In this document: piece after piece, positions 49,838-57,305 of the stretch
Position numbering within the stretch: position 1 is the stretch's first letter
How the letters are laid out: each line of letters starts with the position of its first letter
Assembly: GCA_027627705.1 (NCBI GenBank)
Contig: CP091242.1
Span: forward strand, 2,096,677 to 2,160,676
Reading direction: 5' to 3'
DNA from: Hyphomonadaceae bacterium BL14
Lineage (GTDB): Bacteria > Pseudomonadota > Alphaproteobacteria > Caulobacterales > Maricaulaceae
Length of the DNA stretch: 64,000 nucleotides
The notes under the pieces: model-generated
What the model was told of the DNA's origin: nothing
The model's database searches: none
Seen by the model: only the letters and a program-made list of their open reading frames with translations
Translations under genes and position numbers: made by a program

Positions 49838-50485
49838 ATGCTCACAGCCTTGCTCGCCACGGCCAGCCTCACCGCAAGCCAGCCCGCCACGGCGCAAGCG
49901 CCGCTTGCAGAGGCCGCCTGCATGTTTACGCGCACAAGGGTCGAAGCCTTTGTCGCCAACACGAGCGCAGACGACACGCGCGCCGCAGTCAGCGCATCTT
50001 GGCTCAGCCTGCCCATGGACCGGGCGACCCTAGCGGCAACGCTGACCCAAGAGGGCAGGGAGCGCGGGTCTGACGCCCCCTTCGCCATAGGCTATACGCC
50101 AGATTTCGCGCGGGCGATCGCAGGCTTGACGGAAGCCCAGCTCGACCTGTTTCACGATAGTCTGACGACCGAGGGAACTATCCAATGCCCTGGCATTGAG
50201 ACGCAAGCGGACCCGTTCAACGACGATATCAGAAGCTTCCAGCGCTGGGCCGAGGAGCAGATGACGAACCCTGATCCCGGCGCGCCGCCCGGAGCGGCGA
50301 CGCTGGCGATCTCCCGCCCGGTCGATTTCGACGGCGGGGCGCGCGTGCTGGTGGCCGAGGCCTACACCTTTACTCCGATCCCGCTCTCGCGCCCGCCATC
50401 CGCGTCTCTGGTGTTTGCAGTCTATCAGCGCGACGGCGCGCAATGGCGCCGCGAAGCCTCGATCATCGCCGCCCGAGCCGGTTAG
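49838..50485 (+). CDS. Secreted protein, unknown function
   Basis: A 215-residue exported protein with a signal peptide (MLTALLATASLTASQPATAQA). The mature chain has two cysteines (ACMF, IQCPG) and a W near the C-terminus. Acidic residues are frequent; there are no clear catalytic motifs. Its stop overlaps that of the trmB remnant below (TTAG). No family recognised. Confidence 0.55.
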   Translation: MLTALLATASLTASQPATAQAPLAEAACMFTRTRVEAFVANTSADDTRAAVSASWLSLPMDRATLAATLTQEGRERGSDAPFAIGYTPDFARAIAGLTEAQLDLFHDSLTTEGTIQCPGIETQADPFNDDIRSFQRWAEEQMTNPDPGAPPGAATLAISRPVDFDGGARVLVAEAYTFTPIPLSRPPSASLVFAVYQRDGAQWRREASIIAARAG

Positions 50486-50533
50486 GCTCTGAGGAAATCC
50501 ATAAACACCGGGTCGATATCGCCCAGGTGCTTG
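50482..50533 (-). pseudogene. Displaced copy of the trmB 3' end
   Basis: The minus strand encodes KHLGDIDPVFMDFLRA and a stop. Intact trmB ends KHLGDIDPVFMEFERG. A 36-bp tract (50498-50533) is 35/36 identical to 51284-51319 in trmB; beyond it the match fades. The rest of trmB is missing here, so this is an orphan gene end. Confidence 0.75.
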
Positions 50534-51319
50534 CGTGCAATGCGCGTTTGAGGTGTAGTTAATGCACGTGAAGCGCCACAGGAGGACGCCATGCTGCGCC
50601 TGATCACCGCCGCCTTGCTGACGCTGCAGCCCGGCGCCGCAGAAGCTGAACCCCTCAGCGCGCCGCCGGGCGCGGCGCTGTTCGCCGCCATGGGCAGCGC
50701 GAAGGCCGAAACCGTGCGCGGCTGCGGCGTGGATGAGGACGAACTCAGCCGCCTGATCGGCCTGGCACCGCAAGCCTTTGACCAGGACATGCAGGGCGGA
50801 TGGCGGTTGGTGGCGCGCCAGCCGGGCTGCGAGCCCGCCGCAGCGGCCCTGATCGAGGCCTATCTGCATTTTGCACCGCGTCTGGAGGAGAATGCCTTCT
50901 CGATCCTGCGCTGGCATGCCGGTCAGATGCATGTCTCCGGCGGCGATGCAGAGACCGCCATCGCCTGGTTCCACGCCGCCAAGAAGCCGGGTGACGGCCC
51001 GTGGAATGCCTATGCGAACGCCACCATCGCCTTCCTGCAGGGCGACCGCGACGCTGCCGAAGCCGCCCGGGCGCAGCTCGCGACCTTCGTGCCCAGTGAG
51101 GAAGAGCAGGAGGCCCGCCGCCGGGCCATGGCGGCGCACCCGGGCATCCGGTTTCGCGAGGGCTTCGTCACACAACCGATGAATCTCGACGTCGTGGACG
51201 GTCTGCTCGCCTGCTGGGGGCAGCCCTATGCGCAGGCGTATGGGGGGTGCGATGCGGAGGCTGGCGACTAACCCCGCTCAAACTCCATGAACACCGGGTC
51301 GATATCGCCCAGGTGCTTG
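50498..51319. repeat. Direct repeats bracketing one gene (trmB 3' end duplicated)
   Basis: Copies 50498-50533 and 51284-51319 are 36 bp each, with one mismatch (A at 50503, G at 51289), 786 bp apart. They flank the secreted-protein gene at 50591-51271. The arrangement suggests insertion at the 3' end of trmB. Confidence 0.75.
50591..51271 (+). CDS. Secreted protein, possibly inserted gene
   Basis: A 226-residue exported protein with a signal peptide (MLRLITAALLTLQPGAAEA). The middle part has TPR-like helices (ENAFSILRWHAGQMHVSGGDAETAIAWFHAAKK, and AYANATIAFLQGDRDAAEAARAQLATF). Four cysteines are present. The stop overlaps the trmB stop (CTAA). It sits between the two copies of the trmB 3' end, so it may have come in by recombination. 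No family recognised. Confidence 0.55.
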   Translation: MLRLITAALLTLQPGAAEAEPLSAPPGAALFAAMGSAKAETVRGCGVDEDELSRLIGLAPQAFDQDMQGGWRLVARQPGCEPAAAALIEAYLHFAPRLEENAFSILRWHAGQMHVSGGDAETAIAWFHAAKKPGDGPWNAYANATIAFLQGDRDAAEAARAQLATFVPSEEEQEARRRAMAAHPGIRFREGFVTQPMNLDVVDGLLACWGQPYAQAYGGCDAEAGD

Positions 51320-51963
51320 GACTGGTAGCGGGTGATGATGTGATCTGCCGGGTTATCGCGCCAGCTGTCCGGGCCGTCGCCGAGCCAGACAAGACCCGGC
51401 GTGTCCAGAAGGATGGGCAGCGCGTGGTCGGCATAAACGCGCACATCGGTGGCCACGCGCAAAATCCCGCCGGGTTTGAGCAGGCGGGCGAGCTGGCCGG
51501 CGGTATCAGGCTGGACGAAGCGCCGGCGCGCGTGGCGCGATTTGGGCCAGGGATCGGGAAACAAGAGATAGATGCGGTCGAACGCGCCATCGGGCATGCG
51601 CTCGATCTCAGTGCGGGCATCGGCGCGTTTCACGCGCACATTGGTCAGGGCGTGATCCTCGATCCCGGTCAGCGCCTTGGCCACGCCATTGAGAAAGGGC
51701 TCGATTCCGAGAAAGCCGGTCCCCGGATTGCGCTGCGCCTGGCCGATCAGATGCTCGGCGGCACCAAAACCGATCTCCAGCACATGGGCGTCAAAACCCG
51801 GCAGCAGCGCCGCCGGATCAAGCCGGCCCTCATCTGGCCAGGTCAGCGTCTCGCCCAGCCCGTCCACCAGCGCCTGCTGACGCGCGGACAGGGGATGTCC
51901 CTTGGCGCGGCCATAGAGGCGGCGCGGCGCGGTAGCGGACGAAGGAGAGGGCGGCTGGCTCAT
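51268..51963 (-). CDS. trmB: tRNA (guanine-N7)-methyltransferase
   Basis: A 231-residue SAM-dependent enzyme that makes m7G46 in tRNA. VLEIGFGAAEHL is the SAM motif, and F-P-D-P-W-P-K-S-R-H-x-R-R-R-F is the TrmB hallmark. The C-terminus (KHLGDIDPVFMEFERG) is duplicated at 50482-50533. It is the expected upstream neighbour of rimP in alphaproteobacteria, but here two secreted-protein genes lie between. Confidence 0.94.
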   Translation of the reverse strand: MSQPPSPSSATAPRRLYGRAKGHPLSARQQALVDGLGETLTWPDEGRLDPAALLPGFDAHVLEIGFGAAEHLIGQAQRNPGTGFLGIEPFLNGVAKALTGIEDHALTNVRVKRADARTEIERMPDGAFDRIYLLFPDPWPKSRHARRRFVQPDTAGQLARLLKPGGILRVATDVRVYADHALPILLDTPGLVWLGDGPDSWRDNPADHIITRYQSKHLGDIDPVFMEFERG

Positions 51964-52053
51964 GGCGCGCGGGTTTAGCGCGGCGCGCGCGCAGAGGCCA
52001 GCGCGTCACGCGCCTCTTCCCGCGCCGCCCCGGCGCAGCTACCAGATAGGCCC

Positions 52054-52923
52054 ATGGACATGTCATCCGATCCGGCCCGCGCGGTGGTGGACGCGCTGAT
52101 CGCAGAGCGCGCGCCACGCCTGCGCACGAAGCCGCGCCTTTGGGCGCTGACCCGCGCGCTGGGCTTTCCGCTGCTGGGCTATGAAACCGCCGTCGAGATG
52201 ACCCGCGCCCTTCAGGCGCGCAGCGCTGATGACGTGTTCGCGTGGGCGCAGGACTATCTGCGCCTGAATGTGCAGGTGCAGGGTCTGGACCACGTACCGT
52301 CCACCGGTCCGGTGATGATCGCCGCCAACCATCCCGGCGGCGTGCCCGACGGGGTGGCGGTGTGGCAGGCTTTGATCACGCGCCGGCCGGACATGGTCTT
52401 CTTCGCCAATCGCGATGCGCTGCGCGTGGCACCGGGCCTGGCCCCGCGCCTGATCCCGGTGGAGTGGCGTACGAAGGAGCGCGACCGGTCGAGCGCGCGC
52501 GACACGCTGCGCACCGCCATGGAGGCGCTCAATGCCGGGCGCTGCGTGGTGGTGTTTCCCGCCGGGCGCATGGCGCACTGGAACTGGGGCGCGCGCGCCC
52601 TGGCCGAGCCGGACTGGGCACCGGCCTTCGTGTCGCTGGCGCGCCGGTTTGATGCGCCGGTCGTGCCGCTGGGCGTGCGCCAGCGCATGCCGTTTCTGTA
52701 CTACGCGTTGTCGCAGATCAGCATTGAATTGCGCGACATGACGGTGTTTCACGCCTTCCTGGCCCAGCGCGGCAAGCGCTATCGCCTGAATTTCGGGGCC
52801 CCGCTGGCGTCGCGCGCCCTGCCCGGAAGCGACAGCGCAGCGGCCGCCCATATGCGCACAATCACCGAGGCACTGGCCTGGGGGCACCCGCCCGCCGCAC
52901 CTGTCCCTGACAGCCCGGCCTAG
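52054..52923 (+). CDS. PlsC-like acyltransferase
   Basis: A 289-residue enzyme of the lysophosphatidate/hemolysin-type acyltransferase group. N-H-P-G-G-V-P-D is the catalytic His/Asp motif, with five residues between rather than the four of classic PlsC, and F-P-A-G-R-M replaces F-P-E-G-T. No strong membrane helix is visible. It probably makes phosphatidic acid or an ornithine-lipid-like product; this is inference. The stop overlaps the DUF481 stop (CTAG). Confidence 0.75.
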   Translation: MDMSSDPARAVVDALIAERAPRLRTKPRLWALTRALGFPLLGYETAVEMTRALQARSADDVFAWAQDYLRLNVQVQGLDHVPSTGPVMIAANHPGGVPDGVAVWQALITRRPDMVFFANRDALRVAPGLAPRLIPVEWRTKERDRSSARDTLRTAMEALNAGRCVVVFPAGRMAHWNWGARALAEPDWAPAFVSLARRFDAPVVPLGVRQRMPFLYYALSQISIELRDMTVFHAFLAQRGKRYRLNFGAPLASRALPGSDSAAAAHMRTITEALAWGHPPAAPVPDSPA

Positions 52924-53924
52924 AACTCGCGCACAATGCTGAAATCGGCCCGGCTTTCGGACGGGCTGAAGCCCGGTTCGGGATCGAACAGATACCGGTA
53001 GCGGTAGCGCAGCTCCAAAGACCACACCGCCCCGAGCGCCGTAGCCAGGGACAGGGTCTGGTCGGCCTGCGCCCCATCGGTGAGCAACACATTGGTGTTC
53101 GCCGTCAGGCGCAGGCTGTCGGTAGGGCTGGCTTCCACATCAGAGGCGAGATCGAGCGCGCCGAACATGTTCGTGTCACCGCTGACCAGACGGCTGCGGC
53201 GCACGCCCGGTGCCGCGCGCAGGGTCCATGACAGCTCATCGCGCGCATAGACCCGGTAGCCAAAGCCCCCGCCCATAAAGGCCTTCCATTCGAAACCGGA
53301 CAGCCGGTCACGCTCATAGCGGGCGTTCAGGAAATTGGTCCAGCGATCCCCGCGTTCGCGCTCGCCGCGCGCCCGGGTGATCAGCTCGTCGCGGCCTGTG
53401 CGGCCATTCACTTCAGACACATTGTAGTCGATCGCGCCCTCAAACCCCCAGCCGGCCAGGGCGCGCGTGACCTCGAGGCCCAGGCTGTAATCGTGACGCT
53501 CCACATTCCCGGAATCCTGGCGCAAGCCCACCCGCACCCGGCCGCTCCAGTTCTCCAACCGGCCATTGGCGAGAAATGCCAGCGCCTGTTCGGGCATGGA
53601 GGCCGGTCCGGCCTCCTCTTCGGACCGGGGCGCGTCTTCCGGCGCTGTGTCAGCCGGCGCCTCGGCTGCCATCAGCTCCAGCCCCAGCGCCGCACGCGCC
53701 CGGGCGCCGCTGCCGTCTGACAGGGTCTGCGCGGCGGCCGCGACAATCGCGCCATCATGAGTGAGGGAGATCAGGCGCACCGCCTGCTCAAACACCTCCG
53801 GATCGCCGGTCTCGTAGGCCGCAGCAAGCAGGGCCGACAGGCTGTCGGGCAGGCGGGTATCATCGGCCAGCGCCGCCGCCGACATGGCGCAGACGAGGGC
53901 GAAGGCGGCAAATGACGCAGGCAT
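52920..53924 (-). CDS. DUF481-family outer-membrane beta-barrel protein
   Basis: A 334-residue exported protein. A signal peptide (MPASFAAFALVCAMSAAALA) leads into a helical acidic N-terminal part, then a DUF481 (YdiY-like) barrel of alternating strands from about residue 127 (WSGRVRVGLRQDSGNVERHDYSLGLEV) to the terminal Phe of SIVREF, as expected for barrel insertion. Start ATG 53924 rather than GTG 53933; neither has a clear ribosome-binding site. Role unknown. Confidence 0.75.
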   Translation of the reverse strand: MPASFAAFALVCAMSAAALADDTRLPDSLSALLAAAYETGDPEVFEQAVRLISLTHDGAIVAAAAQTLSDGSGARARAALGLELMAAEAPADTAPEDAPRSEEEAGPASMPEQALAFLANGRLENWSGRVRVGLRQDSGNVERHDYSLGLEVTRALAGWGFEGAIDYNVSEVNGRTGRDELITRARGERERGDRWTNFLNARYERDRLSGFEWKAFMGGGFGYRVYARDELSWTLRAAPGVRRSRLVSGDTNMFGALDLASDVEASPTDSLRLTANTNVLLTDGAQADQTLSLATALGAVWSLELRYRYRYLFDPEPGFSPSESRADFSIVREF

Positions 53925-53988
53925 AACAGTCACCGTCGGTGGTTTTCAGTTTTTCAAGGCTGTTAAAACCTCCTAGCCTTTATGAGCC

Positions 53989-54711
53989 ATGAACGTAACC
54001 GGGAGCCTGAACTTGACCGACCGCTACGCCGAAACCGAACCGCTCATCCCCGACTGGGCCGGACCGGCCTATCTGATCGTCTCGGTGATCACGTCGGTAA
54101 TCTATTTCGGGCTCGACAATCTCACCGCCTCCTCCTCCGGCCTCCTGGTCATCGCCAAAACGCTCTCCATCGTGCTGCTGGCAGCCTATGCCGGGTTTTC
54201 GCGCGCACCGCTGCTGACCCTGGCCCTCCTGGCCTCGGCGGGTGGCGATTTTGCGCTGGCCTTGAGCCCGCCCGAGCGGGAGGCGGGCATCGCCTTCTTC
54301 GCTGCGGCCCACATCGTCTATGCAGCGATCTTCGCGCTCGCCATCTGGCGCAATGGCTGGCAGCGCGCAGGGCTGGCGGTCGCCGCGGGGCTGGCGGTGT
54401 TCGGTATAGCGATGCTGGTCTGGCTGCGCCCCGGCATGGGCGAGCTGGCCGGCCCGGCCAGCGCCTATATCGGGATCATCCTGGCCATGGCCATCCTGGC
54501 AGGCTTCGTGAAAGGCCCGCGCCTGATCGCCGTGGGTGCCATCGTCTTCATCGCTTCGGACGCCATCATCGCCGCGCGCTGGTTCGGCGGGACGCTGCAG
54601 CCCGGCGGCTTTGACTGGCCCGCCGCTCTGATCTGGATCCTGTATTACGGCGCACAGGTCGCGCTGGCAGTAGGGATTGTGCGGATGAAGCGGGCGCGGG
54701 CCAAGGCCTAA
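53989..54711 (+). CDS. YhhN/TMEM86-family membrane protein
   Basis: A 240-residue membrane protein with about eight helices. It resembles YhhN (TMEM86), some members of which are lysoplasmalogenases: LASAGGDFALALSP and FIASDAIIAARWF are typical motifs. The substrate in this bacterium is unknown. It overlaps the rpoH stop by 4 bp (CTAA). Confidence 0.75.
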   Translation: MNVTGSLNLTDRYAETEPLIPDWAGPAYLIVSVITSVIYFGLDNLTASSSGLLVIAKTLSIVLLAAYAGFSRAPLLTLALLASAGGDFALALSPPEREAGIAFFAAAHIVYAAIFALAIWRNGWQRAGLAVAAGLAVFGIAMLVWLRPGMGELAGPASAYIGIILAMAILAGFVKGPRLIAVGAIVFIASDAIIAARWFGGTLQPGGFDWPAALIWILYYGAQVALAVGIVRMKRARAKA

Positions 54712-55595
54712 GCCGGCATCAGCCCGCGCTCTTCGGCCAGGCGCTTCATCTCGGTCTGGAGCTTTTCGAACGCGCGCACTTCGATCTGGCGGATGCGTTC
54801 GCGGCTGACCTTGTAGACATCCGCCAGCTCTTCCAGCGTCCTGGGCTCTTCGGTCAGGCGGCGCTCCTGGATGATGTGGCGCTCGCGCTCGTTCAGCCCG
54901 CCCATGGCTTCCTGCAGAAGCGTCATGCGGGTGTCGAACTCGTCGCTCTCGACCAGATCGTCTTCGGCGTTGTCGGCATTGTCGTCGGCCAGCCAGTCCT
55001 GCCACTGGCTCTCGCCATCGGCGCGCATGGGCGCGTTGAGCGAGGCGTCGGGGCCGGACAGGCGCCGGTTCATGGAGATCACCTCGGCATCGGTCACGCC
55101 CAGCTTGGTGGCGATGTGCTCGACCTGTTCGGGTTTCAGATCGCCCTCTTCCAGCGCCTGCATCTGGCTTTTCATGCGGCGCAGATTGAAGAACAGCTTC
55201 TTCTGGGCGGCGGTGGTGCCCATTTTCACCAGCGACCAGGAGCGCAGGATGTATTCCTGTATCGCCGCACGCACCCACCACATGGCGTAGGTGGACAGGC
55301 GGAAGCCCTTGTCCGGATCGAATTTCTTGACCGCCTGCATCAGGCCCACATTGCCCTCCGAGATCACCTCTGCGATCGGCAGGCCATAGCCGCGATAGCC
55401 CATGGCGATCTTGGCCACCAGGCGCAGATGGGAGGTGACCATGCGGTGGGCCGCTTCGGTGTCCTGATGCTCCTGCCAGCGCTTGGCCAGCATGAACTCC
55501 TCGTCCTTTTCCAGCATGGGAAACTTGCGTATCTCCGCGAGATAGCGCGACAGCCCGCCTTCGGGCGTAATGGCGATCATGGAAGCATTGGCCAT
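54708..55595 (-). CDS. rpoH: Heat-shock sigma factor RpoH
   Basis: A 295-residue sigma-32. Region 2 includes LVAKIAMGYRGYGLPIAEVISEGNVGLMQAVKKFDPDKGFRLSTYAMWWVRAAIQEYI, region 3 has QWQDWL (the RpoH box), and region 4 has LEELADVYKVSRERIRQIEVRAFEKL. It directs heat-shock transcription. No clear sigma-32 promoter was seen in the 220-bp upstream gap (55596-55815). Confidence 0.95.
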   Translation of the reverse strand: MANASMIAITPEGGLSRYLAEIRKFPMLEKDEEFMLAKRWQEHQDTEAAHRMVTSHLRLVAKIAMGYRGYGLPIAEVISEGNVGLMQAVKKFDPDKGFRLSTYAMWWVRAAIQEYILRSWSLVKMGTTAAQKKLFFNLRRMKSQMQALEEGDLKPEQVEHIATKLGVTDAEVISMNRRLSGPDASLNAPMRADGESQWQDWLADDNADNAEDDLVESDEFDTRMTLLQEAMGGLNERERHIIQERRLTEEPRTLEELADVYKVSRERIRQIEVRAFEKLQTEMKRLAEERGLMPA

Positions 55596-55815
55596 GGCTG
55601 GTCTCCCCGGTCTCTAAAGGCGCGTCAGGCTGGCTGGACCGGCGCGCGAGCCTGCATGTAGGGAGCCCGCTTGTGCGATGCGAGAGCCTCACAGTGCATC
55701 TCAACCGTGTGCGGTCATGTGCGTTCCCAATGCAACACACAATCACGCCGGAATTAAGGGCAGGGATGGACATTCTCTCTTGCCTGTCTGGCATCCCCGG
55801 ACTATCGCCGCGTGC

Positions 55816-56334
55816 ATGAGCGTTTCCATTCGCAAATCTGTCCCCGGGGACGAAGCCGCGCTGGCGCTGGTCGGTGCCGCGACCTTTCTGGAGACCTATG
55901 CCGGCGTGGTGGACGGCGCGGCCATTGTGCGCCATTGCGCCCAGCGCCAGACCGAGGCCGTCTACGCCGCCGCGCTGGCCGATCCTGAACAGGCGCTGTG
56001 GCTCGCTGAAGCCGCGCCGGGCGCGGCCCCCGTCGGCTATCTCCACCTCGCCCTGCCCGGCCTGCCGGTGGAGACGGGACCCGGTGATATCGAGATGAAG
56101 CGCATCTATGTCCTGTCGAAACTGCACCGTTCAGGTCTCGGGCTGATGCTGCTGCAGGCCGGGCTCGCCCACGCCCGCGCCAAAGGGCGCAAGCGCATGC
56201 TGCTGGGTGTGTACAAGAACAATGCCCGCGCCATCGGTTTCTACGAGGCGCACGGCTTCCACAGCGTGGGCGAGCGCCAGTTCGATGTGGGCGGCGCGGT
56301 TTATTGCGACTGGGTGATGGCGCGCGATCTCTAG
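55816..56334 (+). CDS. GNAT-family N-acetyltransferase
   Basis: A 172-residue acetyltransferase. The acetyl-CoA loop is LSKLHRSGLGLMLL followed by NNARAIGFYEAHGF. It acts on an unknown substrate. ATG 55816 starts MSVSIRKS; the longer frame from 55678 covers the promoter region and is not used. The stop overlaps the dapF stop (CTAG). Confidence 0.8.
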   Translation: MSVSIRKSVPGDEAALALVGAATFLETYAGVVDGAAIVRHCAQRQTEAVYAAALADPEQALWLAEAAPGAAPVGYLHLALPGLPVETGPGDIEMKRIYVLSKLHRSGLGLMLLQAGLAHARAKGRKRMLLGVYKNNARAIGFYEAHGFHSVGERQFDVGGAVYCDWVMARDL

Positions 56335-57170
56335 CGCGGCGGGGCACCAAAGCCCTCGGGCAGAACGATGTCCCGCTCCAGCGCCACCGGGCCGGCCAGG
56401 TGCACATGGCCGTCTTCAGTCCAGCGCACGGGCAGATCGCCGCCATCGGCCCGGATCACCGCCTCGCGCCCGCTCCGCCCCTGACGGCACGCAGCCACCA
56501 GCGCGGCCGCCGCGCCCGTGCCGCAGGCCTTGGTCAGCCCCGCCCCGCGCTCCCAGACCCGCAAGCGGATCAGGCCCGGTTCCAGCACCCGGGCAAAGCC
56601 CGCATTCACGCGCTCGGGAAACAGGGAATCGTGCTCCACGCCCGGCCCGATCACGTCGAGTGGCAGGGCGTCAGGATCATCCACGAAGAACACCACATGG
56701 GGATTGCCCATGGAGACCGCCCCCGGCCCGGTCAGACGCCCGGCGCCCGGCAGATCGACCGCATACTCCATCCGCACCGTATCCATGACGCGCGCCAGCG
56801 GAATCTCCCGCCAGTCCAGGCGCGCCGGACCCAAATCCACCTCTGCCCCGCCATCACCGAGGCGGCGCGCATTCAGGCGGCCCCCCGGCGAGCTCATCGT
56901 CAACGCATCGCGGGCACCATCCTCAAACATCAGCCAGGCGGCGGCGCGGGCGCCATTGCCGCAGGCACCGACCTCGCCGCCATCGCGGTTCCAGACCCGC
57001 AGCCGCGCATCGGCTTCCCGGTCCGCCTCGAGCGCCAGCAACTGGTCGAAGGGATGGGCGCGCGCCAGCGCCAGGATCGCGCCGGGTGCCAGCGCCAGCG
57101 GCGCATTGTGATTGCGCGCGTCGATCAGGATGAAGGCGTTGCCCGCCCCGTTCATTGCCCAGGCTTTCAT
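56331..57170 (-). CDS. dapF: Diaminopimelate epimerase
   Basis: A 279-residue enzyme turning LL-DAP into meso-DAP for lysine and peptidoglycan. The catalytic cysteines are in A-C-G-N-G-A-R-A and K-A-C-G-T-G-A. GNPHVVFFVDD is another family motif. Divergent from the S9 peptidase gene, convergent with the GNAT. Confidence 0.95.
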   Translation of the reverse strand: MKAWAMNGAGNAFILIDARNHNAPLALAPGAILALARAHPFDQLLALEADREADARLRVWNRDGGEVGACGNGARAAAWLMFEDGARDALTMSSPGGRLNARRLGDGGAEVDLGPARLDWREIPLARVMDTVRMEYAVDLPGAGRLTGPGAVSMGNPHVVFFVDDPDALPLDVIGPGVEHDSLFPERVNAGFARVLEPGLIRLRVWERGAGLTKACGTGAAAALVAACRQGRSGREAVIRADGGDLPVRWTEDGHVHLAGPVALERDIVLPEGFGAPPR

Positions 57171-57305
57171 GGGGCGAGGCTTTACGCCCTCGGGCCATCG
57201 CGCGCAATCGGGCGGGAGCCTTATGAGAATTTAATGCGGACGGCTTTGACGCGGGACGCCGGGCGCTGTTGAATGCGCCGCTTGCAACACGAGGGAGACT
57301 GCCTG

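Noticed and set aside
53980..56127. Long minus-strand frame across yhhN, rpoH and the GNAT gene
   Set aside because: It covers genes on both strands. The rpoH frame is clear, so this longer frame cannot be real.
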